From Phialophora verrucosa (Eukaryota; Ascomycota; Eurotiomycetes; Chaetothyriales; Herpotrichiellaceae): a DNA stretch of 64,000 nucleotides. Positions 11,401 to 22,166 of the stretch are shown here, piece by piece. The notes below the pieces were generated by a model that was given only the letters and a program-made list of their open reading frames with translations, had not been told where the DNA came from and did not search any database. Numbering within the stretch: position 1 is the first letter of the stretch; each line of letters begins with the position of its first letter. The stretch is taken from positions 2,418,001 through 2,482,000 of the forward strand of contig MSED01000004.1 in the NCBI GenBank assembly GCA_002099365.1, read 5' to 3'. The translations under genes and the position numbers were made by a program.

Positions 11401-14400
11401 AGTGCTTTTGTCGGACCGGGCTGCCCGTTCGCATGGTCGATGAAGGACAAGATTGCCAATGTTCGTGGGGTCAATGTAAACATCATTCTCCACAACGGGT
11501 CGTCAGGACTGCCCGGGGCCGTCACACCAGATATTCGCGCCAACGTCAGAAAGGGGGCCGATGGAGAGCCATTTATCCAGGCATCCAAGTGTTGGTATAT
11601 CGAAGGTGGTGGGAATGGCTGAGCTGGAACACGTAAACCGTCTATAGACGAGTTATCGTACAAAGACTCCATCACTTCTGTCGATTCATGTTCATAATAA
11701 GTGTTACTCTCAGCTGCCCAGTCTTTCCATCCGAGCCAGCGGCCTAGTTGAACCAGAACCAACACCAGGCTGTCTTTGTATCCCTTTAGATTTGGTGCGG
11801 ATGTGTCGCTGAGTTTACCTTCTTCGTAAAGAAGGTGCAGACCAAGTAAAATGCTAGGTATGGCATTGCAGCGTTGTTCGCGATCTCTGTTGATTGATGT
11901 TGGTAAATAACCCTCCGGTCCCAGTGCTGCCTCTCCCAGGGGCGTCTGGGTGTACTCTCTTGCCATGGCTATACATTCCATCAAGAATGAGTTCTTCTCG
12001 GATTTACCATCATATAAAGAGGCCACGTTTGCGGTCCTTGTGTGCTGAGACTTTGGTGAGAGTGTTGCGTTGCTGACGGGTTTTTGCGATAACCAGTTCC
12101 AAGCCGTTCCTCGCGTGCCCAACTCGGGGGCCAATTCGTGGCCTTCATTATGCATGAGATGGTAATTGGTAAGATCGATGGCGCTTCCGCTGCTAGACCG
12201 CAATAGACCGGTCTTCTTTCGCCGACTTGGTGTTGATTTGGGATGCTGATTGCTGATGAAAGGCACTGCTAGGGAGAAAAGCACGACGACCATTGCAGTC
12301 CACTCGGACGTCAACGGAGGGTCTCGGCCAGCCAACCACCTTGAAACCTCCCAGAAGGCAACTTGAAGGGTTTCTTCTTGATTCGGACCAAGAATCAGTC
12401 CACATGTTTGCAAGATTTGACGGACAAGACCGTCTCGGGGAGCAAGGGGAAGTCTCAATGAGTGCTGGCGACCGATTTGATCCACAGCATATATCTGGGC
12501 CTCAACGCCCGAGTTGAGTAGACCTTCGATCTTCACCTCAGTACCAGGTATGGCCCTTCTAATCCCGGTGTCTTTGTCCTTCCTAGGACTTGCCCTTTGG
12601 GGGCCGAGAAAAGGATCGTAAACCGCATACCACTCGGGTAGCTGGATATGGAACGACGGCGACCAGGGTGCTTCGAGGTGAAGACTGGCGAATTGGGACC
12701 GTGACTGCGTCAAAAGGACTAGTCGCTGGATAGATCCATCAATGACTGTGCAGGCGTCCCTGATGCCGGGCATTCTGCGAACCTCGGCGACCTTCAGCTC
12801 AAAAGAAGACTTTGGGATGGATTGTTTTGGGCTGCTAGGCGAAATGTGGATTTTCACAAGAACTCTGACTAAAGTCATCTCCTGCGCGGTCTTGTCCATC
12901 ACGCATAGGTAGATCTCCCTCATTCGGTGTCCATTTTGACCGGGCGAGCTTGGGCTGTTGAGCTGGAAAACCTTTACCTCCCGAGGCGGGCTGTTTATTG
13001 TGGAGTTCTGATCACTAGGAAAGCTCTTTACTTTGAAGAACCCTATAGTCCTGGGCAGGTTGGATTCAGAGGTTTCCAATGCATCCTCCTCGAGACGCGT
13101 GGATTGGCGCAGGGGATCCATCTCCTCCAACAAGCCGCGAGCTGAGAGATCTAGGAAGGAGGTGCCAGTGCTGAAGATGGATGCATTGGTCGGGTAGGAG
13201 CTTCTTCGTCGGAAACCAAAACTCTGACGATCGTTGAAACTACCAATCGACTCACCTCGTTTGGCTGCTCGATTCAGACTCTTCCGACCAGCATGACCCA
13301 TGGCCAGATCGTTGAATGTGTTCCTGTCCATAGCTGACCCCAGATCCGTCCGTGCTAGCATGGAACTGACCCTTCTTGCTGAACGAGTCTGCACTCTCAC
13401 ATCTCCAAACTCGGGCCCAAGCTGTGAGGCCAGGTCATTTGCCGGAAAAGACGCTGTCTCTTCTAACGACGAATAAGGACCGCCGTCAGGGTAGCCGTGG
13501 CGAGAACCTAGAAGGCTCTCTCTCAAATTGCCTGTATCTCGACCATAGACGTTCGAGCTTTTCCTCAACGATGCCCGTGACTTACGGTGTCCACCATTCT
13601 TGACTGTTTGTCGGTAATGCTCCGTTACTGGTCCTCGGCCAACGTGCCAGAGGGTAAAGGTGGATGTGGTCTCATTCAAGGATAATGCCATGCAGATCGG
13701 AGAGTCGGTGGGATCATCAGAGCCCAATTCAGCGATCCCAGAGATGAAGACCAATTTTTCCGAGCGAGGTAGAGCATTGCACTCGTCTAGAGGTTCACCT
13801 TTCCGATGTGGGCTACACACCACCAACCCGAGCTCGGACATGATCTCAGTGAAGGAGAAGGTACGGGGCATCCCGTTGGCATTCGATTGCACGAGTCCCG
13901 GATTCGAGTGAGATCTCTCGGGCAAGACCAGTGAAGGCCTTGAGCTGTTGCCGCCGATGGATGTCAGGGTTTCGTTGATGGTGCTGAGGTCGTGTTGAGG
14001 CTCAACACGGCTACTAAGCTCACCGTCCCCCAGCCTTCGCTGTAGGATAAATCCCAGGGGAAAGGGAAAGGCAGCTCCGACCTCAAAAGACAAGGGTAGA
14101 ACATAGCTCTCGCCGGAGAGAAGGAATATGTGAGCCTGAGTTTTGAGTACCACCACTAGAGCCCATTCCAACGAGCTTTCGCCGTCGCAGTGCCATTGCC
14201 GCCTGGATTCAAGTTCTTCATCTGGTCCAAATCGAGTGACAAAGGCATGGAGGATAGGCTCTCCTTCCACGGCCAGGCTCGATGCTCTCTTTATCGCACC
14301 ATTCCTGGACCATACCACAAAGTCTTGTGTGGTGAGGATTTCCTCCTCAACTCGACCAGAGCCACTTTCGTCTGGGACTTGTGATACCGCCCACTTGTAT

Positions 14401-14495
14401 AGAGACGGGTGGGGGTCCGCAGGTAGGATGGACTCGGCCACAAGATAGGATAAAGCGCTGGGCTCATGGAGGCCGAGCGACTGGATTGAACTCAT
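8481..14495 (-). CDS. APC1: anaphase-promoting complex subunit 1 (APC1/BimE)
   Basis: Largest scaffold of the anaphase-promoting complex/cyclosome, the nuclear ubiquitin ligase that marks securin and cyclins for the proteasome. The gene is a single uninterrupted exon of 2004 residues, about the length known for fungal BimE. The N-terminal third has the Apc1 WD40-like propeller character (for example TFTLWHVGRGP). A Ser/Arg-rich disordered insert follows at roughly residues 300-460, matching the place of the phosphorylated loop of other APC1 proteins. The proteasome/cyclosome repeat region spans about residues 1320-1690 and includes GLLLGLSASFLG just after M1321 and the AGAVMALAFIFL and MALGALFLAGG segments. 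The C-terminus is acidic and Glu/Asp-rich. It is divergent from the Nup37-like gene with 333 bp between start codons. Lack of introns in a 6-kb gene is notable beside its neighbours. Confidence 0.93.
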   Translation of the reverse strand: MSSIQSLGLHEPSALSYLVAESILPADPHPSLYKWAVSQVPDESGSGRVEEEILTTQDFVVWSRNGAIKRASSLAVEGEPILHAFVTRFGPDEELESRRQWHCDGESSLEWALVVVLKTQAHIFLLSGESYVLPLSFEVGAAFPFPLGFILQRRLGDGELSSRVEPQHDLSTINETLTSIGGNSSRPSLVLPERSHSNPGLVQSNANGMPRTFSFTEIMSELGLVVCSPHRKGEPLDECNALPRSEKLVFISGIAELGSDDPTDSPICMALSLNETTSTFTLWHVGRGPVTEHYRQTVKNGGHRKSRASLRKSSNVYGRDTGNLRESLLGSRHGYPDGGPYSSLEETASFPANDLASQLGPEFGDVRVQTRSARRVSSMLARTDLGSAMDRNTFNDLAMGHAGRKSLNRAAKRGESIGSFNDRQSFGFRRRSSYPTNASIFSTGTSFLDLSARGLLEEMDPLRQSTRLEEDALETSESNLPRTIGFFKVKSFPSDQNSTINSPPREVKVFQLNSPSSPGQNGHRMREIYLCVMDKTAQEMTLVRVLVKIHISPSSPKQSIPKSSFELKVAEVRRMPGIRDACTVIDGSIQRLVLLTQSRSQFASLHLEAPWSPSFHIQLPEWYAVYDPFLGPQRASPRKDKDTGIRRAIPGTEVKIEGLLNSGVEAQIYAVDQIGRQHSLRLPLAPRDGLVRQILQTCGLILGPNQEETLQVAFWEVSRWLAGRDPPLTSEWTAMVVVLFSLAVPFISNQHPKSTPSRRKKTGLLRSSSGSAIDLTNYHLMHNEGHELAPELGTRGTAWNWLSQKPVSNATLSPKSQHTRTANVASLYDGKSEKNSFLMECIAMAREYTQTPLGEAALGPEGYLPTSINRDREQRCNAIPSILLGLHLLYEEGKLSDTSAPNLKGYKDSLVLVLVQLGRWLGWKDWAAESNTYYEHESTEVMESLYDNSSIDGLRVPAQPFPPPSIYQHLDAWINGSPSAPFLTLARISGVTAPGSPDDPLWRMMFTLTPRTLAILSFIDHANGQPGPTKALDILADSGVSEHMLTTLPDGVAAAFYQAIASKRFGMSRPAGLGDKLVLGIELETRNIYGSAHPSHKQQLMPSHEAVRDYHIVCSSALEAETLQRWDASSEADRQAITKLIFNEDRRFHEAAKIVNQTKPPLVECTPEPGWSEVDLLEAQKALAQHVARRTLSVAAGRGMMQFTARVPLLTERVPIPAFSLQCVMKPRNASESTQAMTFSADKSTFTEEKVCWAFFHNGASMGLMISSDAQGIDTSWILYNKPPELTNRHAGFLLALGLNGHLKSLAKWVAFKYLTPKHTMTSVGLLLGLSASFLGTMDTLITRLLSVHVTRLLPPGAAELNLSPLTQTTGIMGIGLLYHNSQHRRMSEVMLSEIENNDPEEGVVLDNVLRDEGYRLAAGFSLGLINLGQGRRLHGLHDVGVVERLLTIAVGTKNVNMVHVLDRATAGAVMALAFIFLKTNNEAIAKKVDVPDTLHQFDYVRPDIFLLRTLARHLIMWESIQPTQDFIRMSLPKPYTWRSDLRSTKVLSTEDMPFFNIVAGICFAISLRFAGSQRHDVRDLLVSYLDQFLRLSRMPARNYDARVTLNSVRNCLDALALATASVMAGSGDIHVMRRLRALHGRVDKETPFGSHLAAHMALGALFLAGGTRTFGTSNLCIAALCIAFYPVFPSDVLDNRGHLQALRHLWVLAVEGRCLVARDGDAGGSVVGGMNGLIQLRDGTTQVIRLPGLVPEFDMIRSIEIKGAGFWDSYTDLEAGGKHLLEKIKQENAVNVVLRRRVAYDTPPKDLFMAELQARAESMGIPSVDPNAVPSYSQITTNPEPLEWLFGLEAFSDFDHAERALVLGPTPADGKTFLRTSVVDSRLEFEKGVLPPAVEKGRADKDKLWQLRLLFAWFDRWEKEDEENERRQREQVPNQDARDAAGDDEEKDSDRWFSGTGGNWLRREVIERLRWRVWNMTTGGTVEGGNDDADDEDEDMQSVRGRA

Positions 14496-14828
14496 GGCTC
14501 TGGGATGGCGGCGGAAGGGCGAAGGACATGAGGAACAGCTGTGGTAGAGGGTGGTCCCTAGACATATCTAAGCTGTTCAGGCCATGTGGTCCGAGACTTG
14601 TTGTGCTCAGTTAGGCTCACACACACATATTTCGTTGAAAATGAAGTGAAGGTGAAGCGAAAGTGAGAGAATCGCAGCCCGCGGTGTGACGCGCTTGCGA
14701 CGCGATTTGGAGAAATTCCTCACTAGGAAGCCTCAGTCCAAACCAGAGCAGAAGTCAACAACCATCTAGAACTCAGGCTCACCACCAGAGCATTACATTG
14801 CTCCTGCACCAACGCGGAATCTTGCGAA
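14496..14828. promoter_or_regulatory. shared divergent promoter of APC1 and the Nup37-like gene
   Basis: The 333 bp between the two start codons must hold both promoters and leaders. A run rich in GAAG/GTGAAG purines lies at about 14637-14670. No TATA box was seen. Co-expression is inference only. Confidence 0.6.
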
Positions 14829-17010
14829 ATGCATCGATCAGTGCTCAAACTGAAAGAGCGATATCAACTCAGGTAGGCTTCGATTTCGGATTCGGTCGAC
14901 TTGTCTAAACTCGCGATGCAGCTATGAACTCCCTCATGAAGCGTACGCATCGCATGTCTATCCTCGTCAATCGTCCAATGGCTCTACAGTTGTGGTCTAC
15001 GGCCACGAGCAAGGCCTGCGTCTCGTGTGGTATGCTGGCAAAAGCTTCAAAACCAAAAGAGATACGCTTGCTCCGAAAGTCAATGGGACTTCCAAGAGCG
15101 GTCCGATGGTTATCGACCTGGACGATGATGACGAGCCGACACCGGCAGAGAACACAGTAGCGCCAGCCGAGTTCGAAGAAGACGAAGAGGAAGTCGATCC
15201 ATACGCTCCCTACCGAGACGTGATACGGTACATCGACATTCCACTAGGAACGACTGCAACGCGAATCGCTGTACCACATATTTCGAAGGATATTGACCAC
15301 GCGTCTCCGGGAGCATGGCCCGCCATCTATAACGATCGCATTGTCGTTGCTGCAGCCTGCTCAGATCTCGCACTCCGAGTCATATCGGCGCCTCTTGACC
15401 CACCAGCACCAGAAATCCACGATACCTCCAAGATCGATGTTCAAGTGGTCAAGATTGAAGGCGCAAACTCGCACCAGCAATTCGTCTCCGACATTGCCAT
15501 TACGCATACCGGGAGTCACTCGCGTGAAGAGGAGGGCGCCGAGGCGCAAACTCACTACAGGCCTCAGACCGGCTCACAATCTGAGTCAAGGCAAGATCCG
15601 GAAGACCCTGAATCAGCTCAATGGTCTTTGCTCATCGCTTCTATATCCTGCACCGGATCAGGACTATTACTGGTTCACCAAGTACCTGTACGAAACAATC
15701 AAATCTTGCCGAGCCCCGAGCATTCTGTTCCAATCAGAAGGACATACCTTGGTACTTCGTCTTTGGATGCCAAGCTGTCATTTAACACCACCCCGTATCC
15801 CGCAGAACGGCATTCATCCTTACTTGTCACGCTCCCTTCCAATTCCACTGTCAAAGTGTACCAACTCTTCCAGCAAGCACATCCCAGGGAACGCAGGGGA
15901 TCAAACGTTACGGACGCCTCCATCTCAACCACCCGCTCTGCAAGGACCTCTGGCACCGAACGAGGGAAGTTCCTTATCACCCTCCTCCCGACCTTCAATC
16001 ACCCAGACACCGGAGTCACCCAAAGAAGGAAGCGAGTCCTCGAAGCAAAGTGGGTTGCAGCTGGTCGTGCCGTCATAGCGTTGCTTGAGGACGGAGAGTG
16101 GGGTATATGGGATCTCGAGGCTGTGGGACCGACATCTTCCACCTCTGGTGCCAATCTCATTCGTGGCCAAGGAAACATATCTGGCATTCACGGCGGCTCT
16201 TTGACTCGGTTTTCAGTCAATTCACATATTTTGCCCTTCGCTGAAATAAAGCAGAAGTCGGCGAACTCAACAGCTCAGCCGACCTCAGGGTCGCTAGTTC
16301 CAATGACTCCATCAACTCGCAAGGTACGATCTGAGGGCTTGTTTCAAGGCTCAAAGCTCAATACTGGAGCGCCACGACCAGGTACCCGACAACATGGATC
16401 CATCTTCGTCGAAGAAACGTCCTCCACCCGTCCGTCACATGATGAATGCGTAGTCATCAGCTACGCCGATGAGATCATTTACCTTCCATCCATCCTTGCG
16501 TTCTGGAAAGGCGAAGCAAAACCCGTCCGCCTTCCTAGCGTCAGATCAGGTGGCCAAGCACCACGCTCGATCAGTCTCCTTCCAGTATCTACCTACGATA
16601 ATCCCTTCTCTACCACAAGCAACTTCGACACTACACAATCAATACCTGACATGCTGATACAAACATCTCACCGCCTCATTCTGTCACTAAACCCACTACC
16701 TTCGAGCCCCAACTCAGCCAGTGCATCCACCCAAACAGCTCCACCATCGGACCAGACGCTTCTCGCATCTGGCGACCTCGATGTAGAAGGCATGGATCGC
16801 ATGCTCGAGGACATGGGCGGCACAAGTGCGACGAAGAGGCCGATGAATCTATTCACTAAAAGTGTCGGGTTTCGCATTGATGAAGATGGCGATGGCGATG
16901 TCGACATGATGGCAAGTCCCACACCTGCAAAGGCCGGATTGAGGATCACGAATGGAAGAAATGTCTTTGGAGGGGAAACGCCAGTGCCAAAGAGGAGGAT
17001 CTTCACGTAA
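14829..17010 (+). CDS. WD-repeat nucleoporin candidate, Nup37-like
   Basis: Two exons, 14829-14872 and 14922-17010, are joined across a 49-bp GT-AG intron and give 710 residues. The first exon encodes only 14 residues plus two bases; joining it restores a start MHRSVLKLKERYQLSYELP that runs without a break into the long exon. The protein has beta-propeller character (repeated hydrophobic strands with VVAAACSDLALRV and VIALLEDGEWGIWDLE), an acidic patch DLDDDDE near residue 90, long Ser/Thr-rich inserts, and a basic end (PKRRIFT). I associate this architecture with the extended fungal form of Nup37, a partner of Nup120 in the Y-shaped nuclear pore subcomplex. The link rests on overall resemblance rather than a unique motif, so another WD40 protein remains possible. 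It shares a promoter region with APC1. Confidence 0.55.
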
Positions 17011-18376
17011 ATAACGCCGTTGCTTCGTCCACCGTGCCCGAAGTCAGTCTCCGCTACCTGCCTGAACAACTTGTCAGAACATATTTGTTCCCCATGGCCA
17101 TAAGCACTCACCTTTGTCACACTGCGTCCATCTTTGGAGCCGAACTTGTACGATACCCGTTTGCAGCAACTTGGACTCAGAAGCGTCTACATCGTTCACC
17201 GCGCTTACTTACAACTGAGGGCTTCTGAACTCAGAATCTGATTGAGCAAAACAGTTCCGATGTTCTATCCTCGCCTTGCAGTCCGACCTCTGTTCCCTTC
17301 CTTTATGAGCCGTCAATCGGGCACTTGGGCAACCAGGGGTGCTTTCTTCCGCTGTGTCTATAACCACATGTTTCCCCCTCTCCACAAAGACCACTCTCCC
17401 AAGCCATATTCATCACTTTCAAACATTCTATCAAGTTTGCATTATGAAACATACAATCGCGATGCAAGGTGGAGCCCAAGGCGAGATTGATGCCTTGATC
17501 AGAGCTCAGTATTCTTCGCGAAAGATCAACCATGAACCCCACCTACTCCTAGGTACACATCTCTAGCACTTCAACGAGGCAGGGATCTGGGGTCAAGCCG
17601 CCTCCTCTTGCTCTTCTTTTCATCAGAGAAGTGAGAGGTGTTGAGAATCGGGTTCAACTGCAGTCTACGGTTCTCAGGGGAAATGGCGTGGCTTACACAT
17701 TAAGAGACCTGGGCGTCGGTTCTCTCGCCGATCGCCATGCTGTGCAGAACTGGCCAGCACGGACATTACGAGTAGAGGAGTCGATCCCAGATAGTCGAAG
17801 GCGACGGCTCCAAGCGTTACCAGGACATATTAGGTTCGCACCGAGATATACTTCGGTGCCACGGTGGCAGGAATTCCTGGGGCCAGCCGAGTTGGGCTGC
17901 AGACTAGAGAAGTTCTACCAAGAACGGGGATATTCGTCCATTTCTCCCCTTCATGGTCAGGGCCCACGCGCGACTACGCTCAAGCTCGACTCTCCGTCTG
18001 CTCTCGTGGCCGCTGCCCGTGTGTCCGCCCGCATCATGGCTTTCCACCGTTGTGATTGGTGCGCTGGTGGATCTGTATGCTTTGGCTCGTTCCCGCAATC
18101 AGCAAGATATCCCCAGGACGCTCATCTCCGGCACTGAGGGGATGGCTCGGTAAATCAGATGAAGGAGCCTACCCTATCGAAAACCAGATAATGTAAAATA
18201 GAATATAATCCGATAGACATTCGTCGATCCAGCCGGTCTACCTCCTACTCGAGCAAGTGAATCACGTCGTCTTCTCGACTGGCATTCCAAGACTGTGGGT
18301 TGATTTGCGTTGTGTGAATAGTCGTCACTAGTGAGAGAGCAGCACAGGGTGTGAACAATCTCACGAGCGGCTTGCA
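17011..18376. other. intergenic, no gene seen
   Basis: Holds the 3' flank of the Nup37-like gene and the promoter of the Rieske gene. A 168-codon frame at 17631-18137 (+) has no recognisable features and was not called. An AT-rich patch lies at about 18186-18212. Confidence 0.5.
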
Positions 18377-20119
18377 ATGACAACCGTCGACAGCAGGAAC
18401 TTCATCTTGAATGGCGGATACCTCCAGAAGGGGCGGGAGAGGAACCTTCGTCCAGAAGACCTAGGAAAAAAGACGTTGAATTTGGCGCCATCACGGTACG
18501 TGGAGCTCGTTCCTAAGAGTACGGTGAAGGTGGTTCTGCGCGCGTTGGGCCGTGCTATGATATCGATATAAGTGCTGACGAAGGGTTCCGGCAGATGGTA
18601 CCGCGATGAGAAGATCTTCCAGCTCGAAAGGCGAGGACTTTTTTCAACGGTATGAGCATTCTCTCGGCCGGGCGAACATGACTGTGCTCTAAAGCCACTT
18701 ACTTTGGGAGTATTTGGCTGACCCCTCAGCGTAGCTCTGGCATGTAGCCTCGTTCATTGCACGCTTCCAGAAAGCGGGCGACTACTTGACACTTGAGGTA
18801 CGATGATTGCAGGCCACATCATCAACATCAGTATACGTCGGGCTAAGATGTTTGCGGTCAGATGTTCGGCTGGAACTTTATCCTAATTCGCGACAGGGAT
18901 GGCAACATCAATGCTTTCCATAATATCTGTCGCCATCGAGGGCACCCCGTGACTCAGAAGGCTAGTGGATCGAGTACTGTGCTGGCATGTCGGTTCCACG
19001 GATGGTCTTACCTCGCGAACGGAGACCTGCACACGGCGCGGGCGTACAGTCAGCTCCCGGACTTCGATCCGAAGCAACATGGCTTATTCAAGATCCACAC
19101 GCACGTCACGGCCCAGGGCTTCATATTCGTGAACTTTGACGCCAGGGAAACACCAGCAGTGAGCTTTGAACAGCAGTTCGGGGAGGATTTTGAGCCAATG
19201 CCCAAGTCAGACCCGGGGAAGGAAGTTGGGAACGAGTTCGAATTATTCCCAAACTCAGGTTGGGAGTATGATCATACCTGGAACAGCTCGGTGGCGGGGA
19301 CGGAGTTCAACTGGAAGACGTTTGTCGATGGGTTCCAAGTATGCCCTCCCCAGGATTGTAGCAAGGTACTCGAGTTAATACAGCGCAGGAGTGTTATCAT
19401 TGTCAAACCGGCCACCCAACGACGCTGCCCAAAGACTTCGCCCTAGACCAGTATTATTTGCGCCAAGGTACAGGAGCGTCCCGTCATTTTCTGCCGCCCA
19501 AGAAGGAGGGCTTGTCGGAGGCATACATAAGTGAGTGCCATAAACACCGGCTTTCGGGAAACGGTGACGCTGACCCGAGCCCCCTCCCCTTGTAGCTTGG
19601 TTGTACCCACTCGGAGTGGTTACATTTAGCGACAATCTTCTTTTCATCGGCCGGTTCGATGCGAAAGGAGCCCTCAACACCTCGTATGACAGCGAGACTT
19701 ACCGGAGGTCGAGCATGAAGAAACCGAGTCCGGAGTACGACCATTGGATGGAGCATGACATTGCTTACTGGCGATTTGTGGAAACCGAGGATGTCGAGCT
19801 GGCTGTCAACGCGCAGAGGGGATTCAAATCCGGTGTCCTTGGATTAGGAAGGCTGCACTCGCTTGAAGGTACGTGATCGAGCAGCGCCTGAGACGTTGCG
19901 TGCCTTCTCCGGAAGACATATCCGGTTGCTGACGACATTGATCGGACAGAGCATGCCGTAAAATGGTACCTTGACAAGGTGAAGGATGCCCTAGTGCGGC
20001 ACGCAGAGTCCGAGAAAGCCCAAGGCCGGAATATCGATTATGCAATCCCCCAGGCGCAAAGCGATGCCGCGCAGGAAGACGAGCTGTGTAAGCTGGTTGG
20101 ACCAGAGTACGACTGGTAG
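18377..20119 (+). CDS. Rieske [2Fe-2S] non-haem iron oxygenase, choline-monooxygenase-like
   Basis: Predicted ring-hydroxylating or choline/quaternary-amine monooxygenase alpha subunit using NAD(P)H-derived electrons. Seven exons give 432 residues: 18377-18495, 18595-18649, 18735-18797, 18862-19338, 19389-19530, 19596-19868 and 19950-20119. All introns are GT-AG and all phases close. The Rieske cluster ligands are C102-x-H104 and C122-x2-H125. The mononuclear iron site follows the usual pattern in the segment ECYHCQTGHP, residues 239-248 (H242 and H247). The N-terminal WYRDEKIFQLERRGLFS block and the C-terminal EEHAVKWY block are also typical. The reductase partner is not in the window. The substrate cannot be read from sequence; choline, carnitine-like amines or an aromatic acid are all possible. 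Read without splicing, the gene looks frameshifted near 19339, but the intron explains this. Confidence 0.88.
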
Positions 20120-22166
20120 ATAGCACCATGGAAGTCATTTTAGTGAACGGACTTTGCAGCTGCAAGCTAGAGCTGATGTATGTCCCAAGGGAGAATTGAT
20201 TGGCTGCGGTGCTGCTTTATCGGCGGTTTCTTCGCCCGCTGTCATGGATAGTCGTATTATTGTCAACTCCGCGGCTGCGCGTCGTATGTCGTCCGGGGCG
20301 GCACATTTGGCAGAAGCCGCTGACCAGGGCGGAAGCAACTCGAGCGTTACGAGGTACACATGAAGGCAGTACCACCTTTTTGAAACGATTAATGAATCCA
20401 ACATAGATGTGGATCAAACAGGCGCAACATGGAGAAGGTGTTTGACTAAAGTTATTGGCCGTCGGAAGAAGCAGATGTGCACTGTGTTGCTGGGTCGAAC
20501 ATTGGTGGCCACAGTGGGTGCTGAGAGTGGGGTGTTGAGAGTTCTGCCTCCTGCCGATCAGCGCTTCTCCTGTTTTGTTGGCAATGCTCCCCCATTGCAT
20601 GCTGTACTCGTACGAGTAGTACCGAGTCGTGGCCTGCATCTTATGCGCTCGGCCTAAGCCTCCTGAAGCCCGCATACGGCGGGAACGAGTACCGAGTACT
20701 CGTAGCTCGCATCATCTTCACTCTGGGCTTGAGAAAACCATGGGTTTCAACTCCGCGCCAAGGACATTTTTTGGTGGGGAACGAGCCAGACAACGTGACG
20801 TCAGCCACTCAACACAAAATCTGAAAGAGGCAGATCCTCAAACTTCAGCCGGTGCCACTCCAGCCCGTTGTTCCGCGTTGCAAGGAGGGTGAAAGGGAGC
20901 TTGCGCGTACAGTGCTTGTTGCGGGACTATGTTTGAGGCGAGCCTCCCACACTGACTGTCTACAAGCAGTCAAGAATCAAGGGCGTCATCAAATCGGCGT
21001 GGGAAGAATGGCGCCATCGATAAAGGAGGTTCTCTAATCGATCCATCCCGGCTTGGGGGGAGGCGCGTCCCCAGTGTTTCTGCCCCAGCCATCCTCATTT
21101 CCCTCTTCAGCTACTCGTAGCTCTTATCGGCGCAAATACGATATGTGCGTGCTTTTTGGCAGCCGAGCTCTCGCTGCCCATCATTTCCACTGGTTAAATT
21201 AGCGGGAAAGTCTTGTAGTCGAGCTCGTCGACACACAGAGGACTGTTTGCCCATGTGTCCTTCGGGGAGAAGCTGCATGTGGCCCGTACTTTGTTTCAAA
21301 AGCTTGATCTTGTGATTGCAAACGCCATAGGCTGGTCAGTGTGCAGGCCATGCTCCGCCGCGCGGTGGATCCCCGGGCGATTGTCTCTCTTTTGCCATTT
21401 TGCCTGCTTCATGGGGTTTGACAACCTTGGAGGATCACCATGCGCCCGGGTCCTCCAGCATGTCGTGATTCAACACCTGCCTCCGCCGTGCAGGACAAGC
21501 ATGGAGACGCGCCGAAGTGGGTGCATAGCGAGGCTCATAGGTTGGGTGTTCCCTGTTTACGGGCGATGTCCTCCGCCGTGTCTGCCGTCCGGCCTATTGT
21601 GTATTTGCCCTGAGGGTTGCAGACATGGGCTTCTCAGCCACTATGCTGCATGAAGCTATGGGATATGCAAAGCGAGCAAAAGACTAAAACGAAAGGAGAT
21701 GCAGAGCCAGGGTTTCGGACACTTTAATGTTTTTGCAACTGAGATCCACCCCCGACGCATACTCCGTGCGGTTGTGTGTCGTCTATCTTTTCAGATAATT
21801 CCGCTCTCTTGCCCTCGTGTTTTGCGGCCGAACTTGGTATCTCGAGTCACTCGCTATTGTCGAGCTGCTTGCACCCTCTATTCACTGTGAATCGCTGTTG
21901 CTCTTGCTGCGTTTACCACCGGTCGCTACCATAACAGCCTGATGGCAATTGCCACATGTACATGACGCCCGTCCAATTTTTGGCTCGCTCCACCCTTCAG
22001 CGCGCCAATTTCCTCCTGTTCATCGTCAACAACCTCGAACACCACCACCGACTTCGCTACTTTCCTTTCAGCTACCTCGCCTCCTCACCTCTAGTCACTC
22101 GCTCAGGCATTTTTGCATTTATCACCTAATTGACCGACCCCCTCCTCTCTCCTGGAAGAAAGGCCT
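20120..22166. other. intergenic of about 2 kb with palindromic motifs
   Basis: No gene could be supported. The stretch holds the 3' flank of the Rieske gene and the promoter of the DUF3405 gene, plus a cluster of TACGAGTA-type palindromes at 20605-20704 and another copy at 21112-21119. A pyrimidine-rich leader precedes the start at 22167. Confidence 0.5.
20605..20704. repeat. cluster of TACGAGTA palindromes
   Basis: A perfect 14-bp palindrome TACTCGTACGAGTA lies at 20605-20618. A perfect 10-bp palindrome CGAGTACTCG lies at 20693-20702, with TACTCGTA overlapping it at 20697-20704. ACCGAGT occurs beside both. Related copies occur elsewhere in non-coding parts of the window. Confidence 0.8.

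Noticed and set aside
15293..16078. 261-codon frame overlapping the Nup37-like gene
   Set aside because: Out-of-frame shadow of the long exon, with low-complexity Ser/Pro composition.
17631..18137. 168-codon plus-strand frame between the Nup37-like and Rieske genes
   Set aside because: No family feature; Arg-rich translation typical of non-coding GC-rich DNA.
19339..19388. Apparent frameshift in the Rieske gene
   Set aside because: A GT-AG intron at 19339-19388 restores the frame exactly at the iron-site motif, so the gene is intact.
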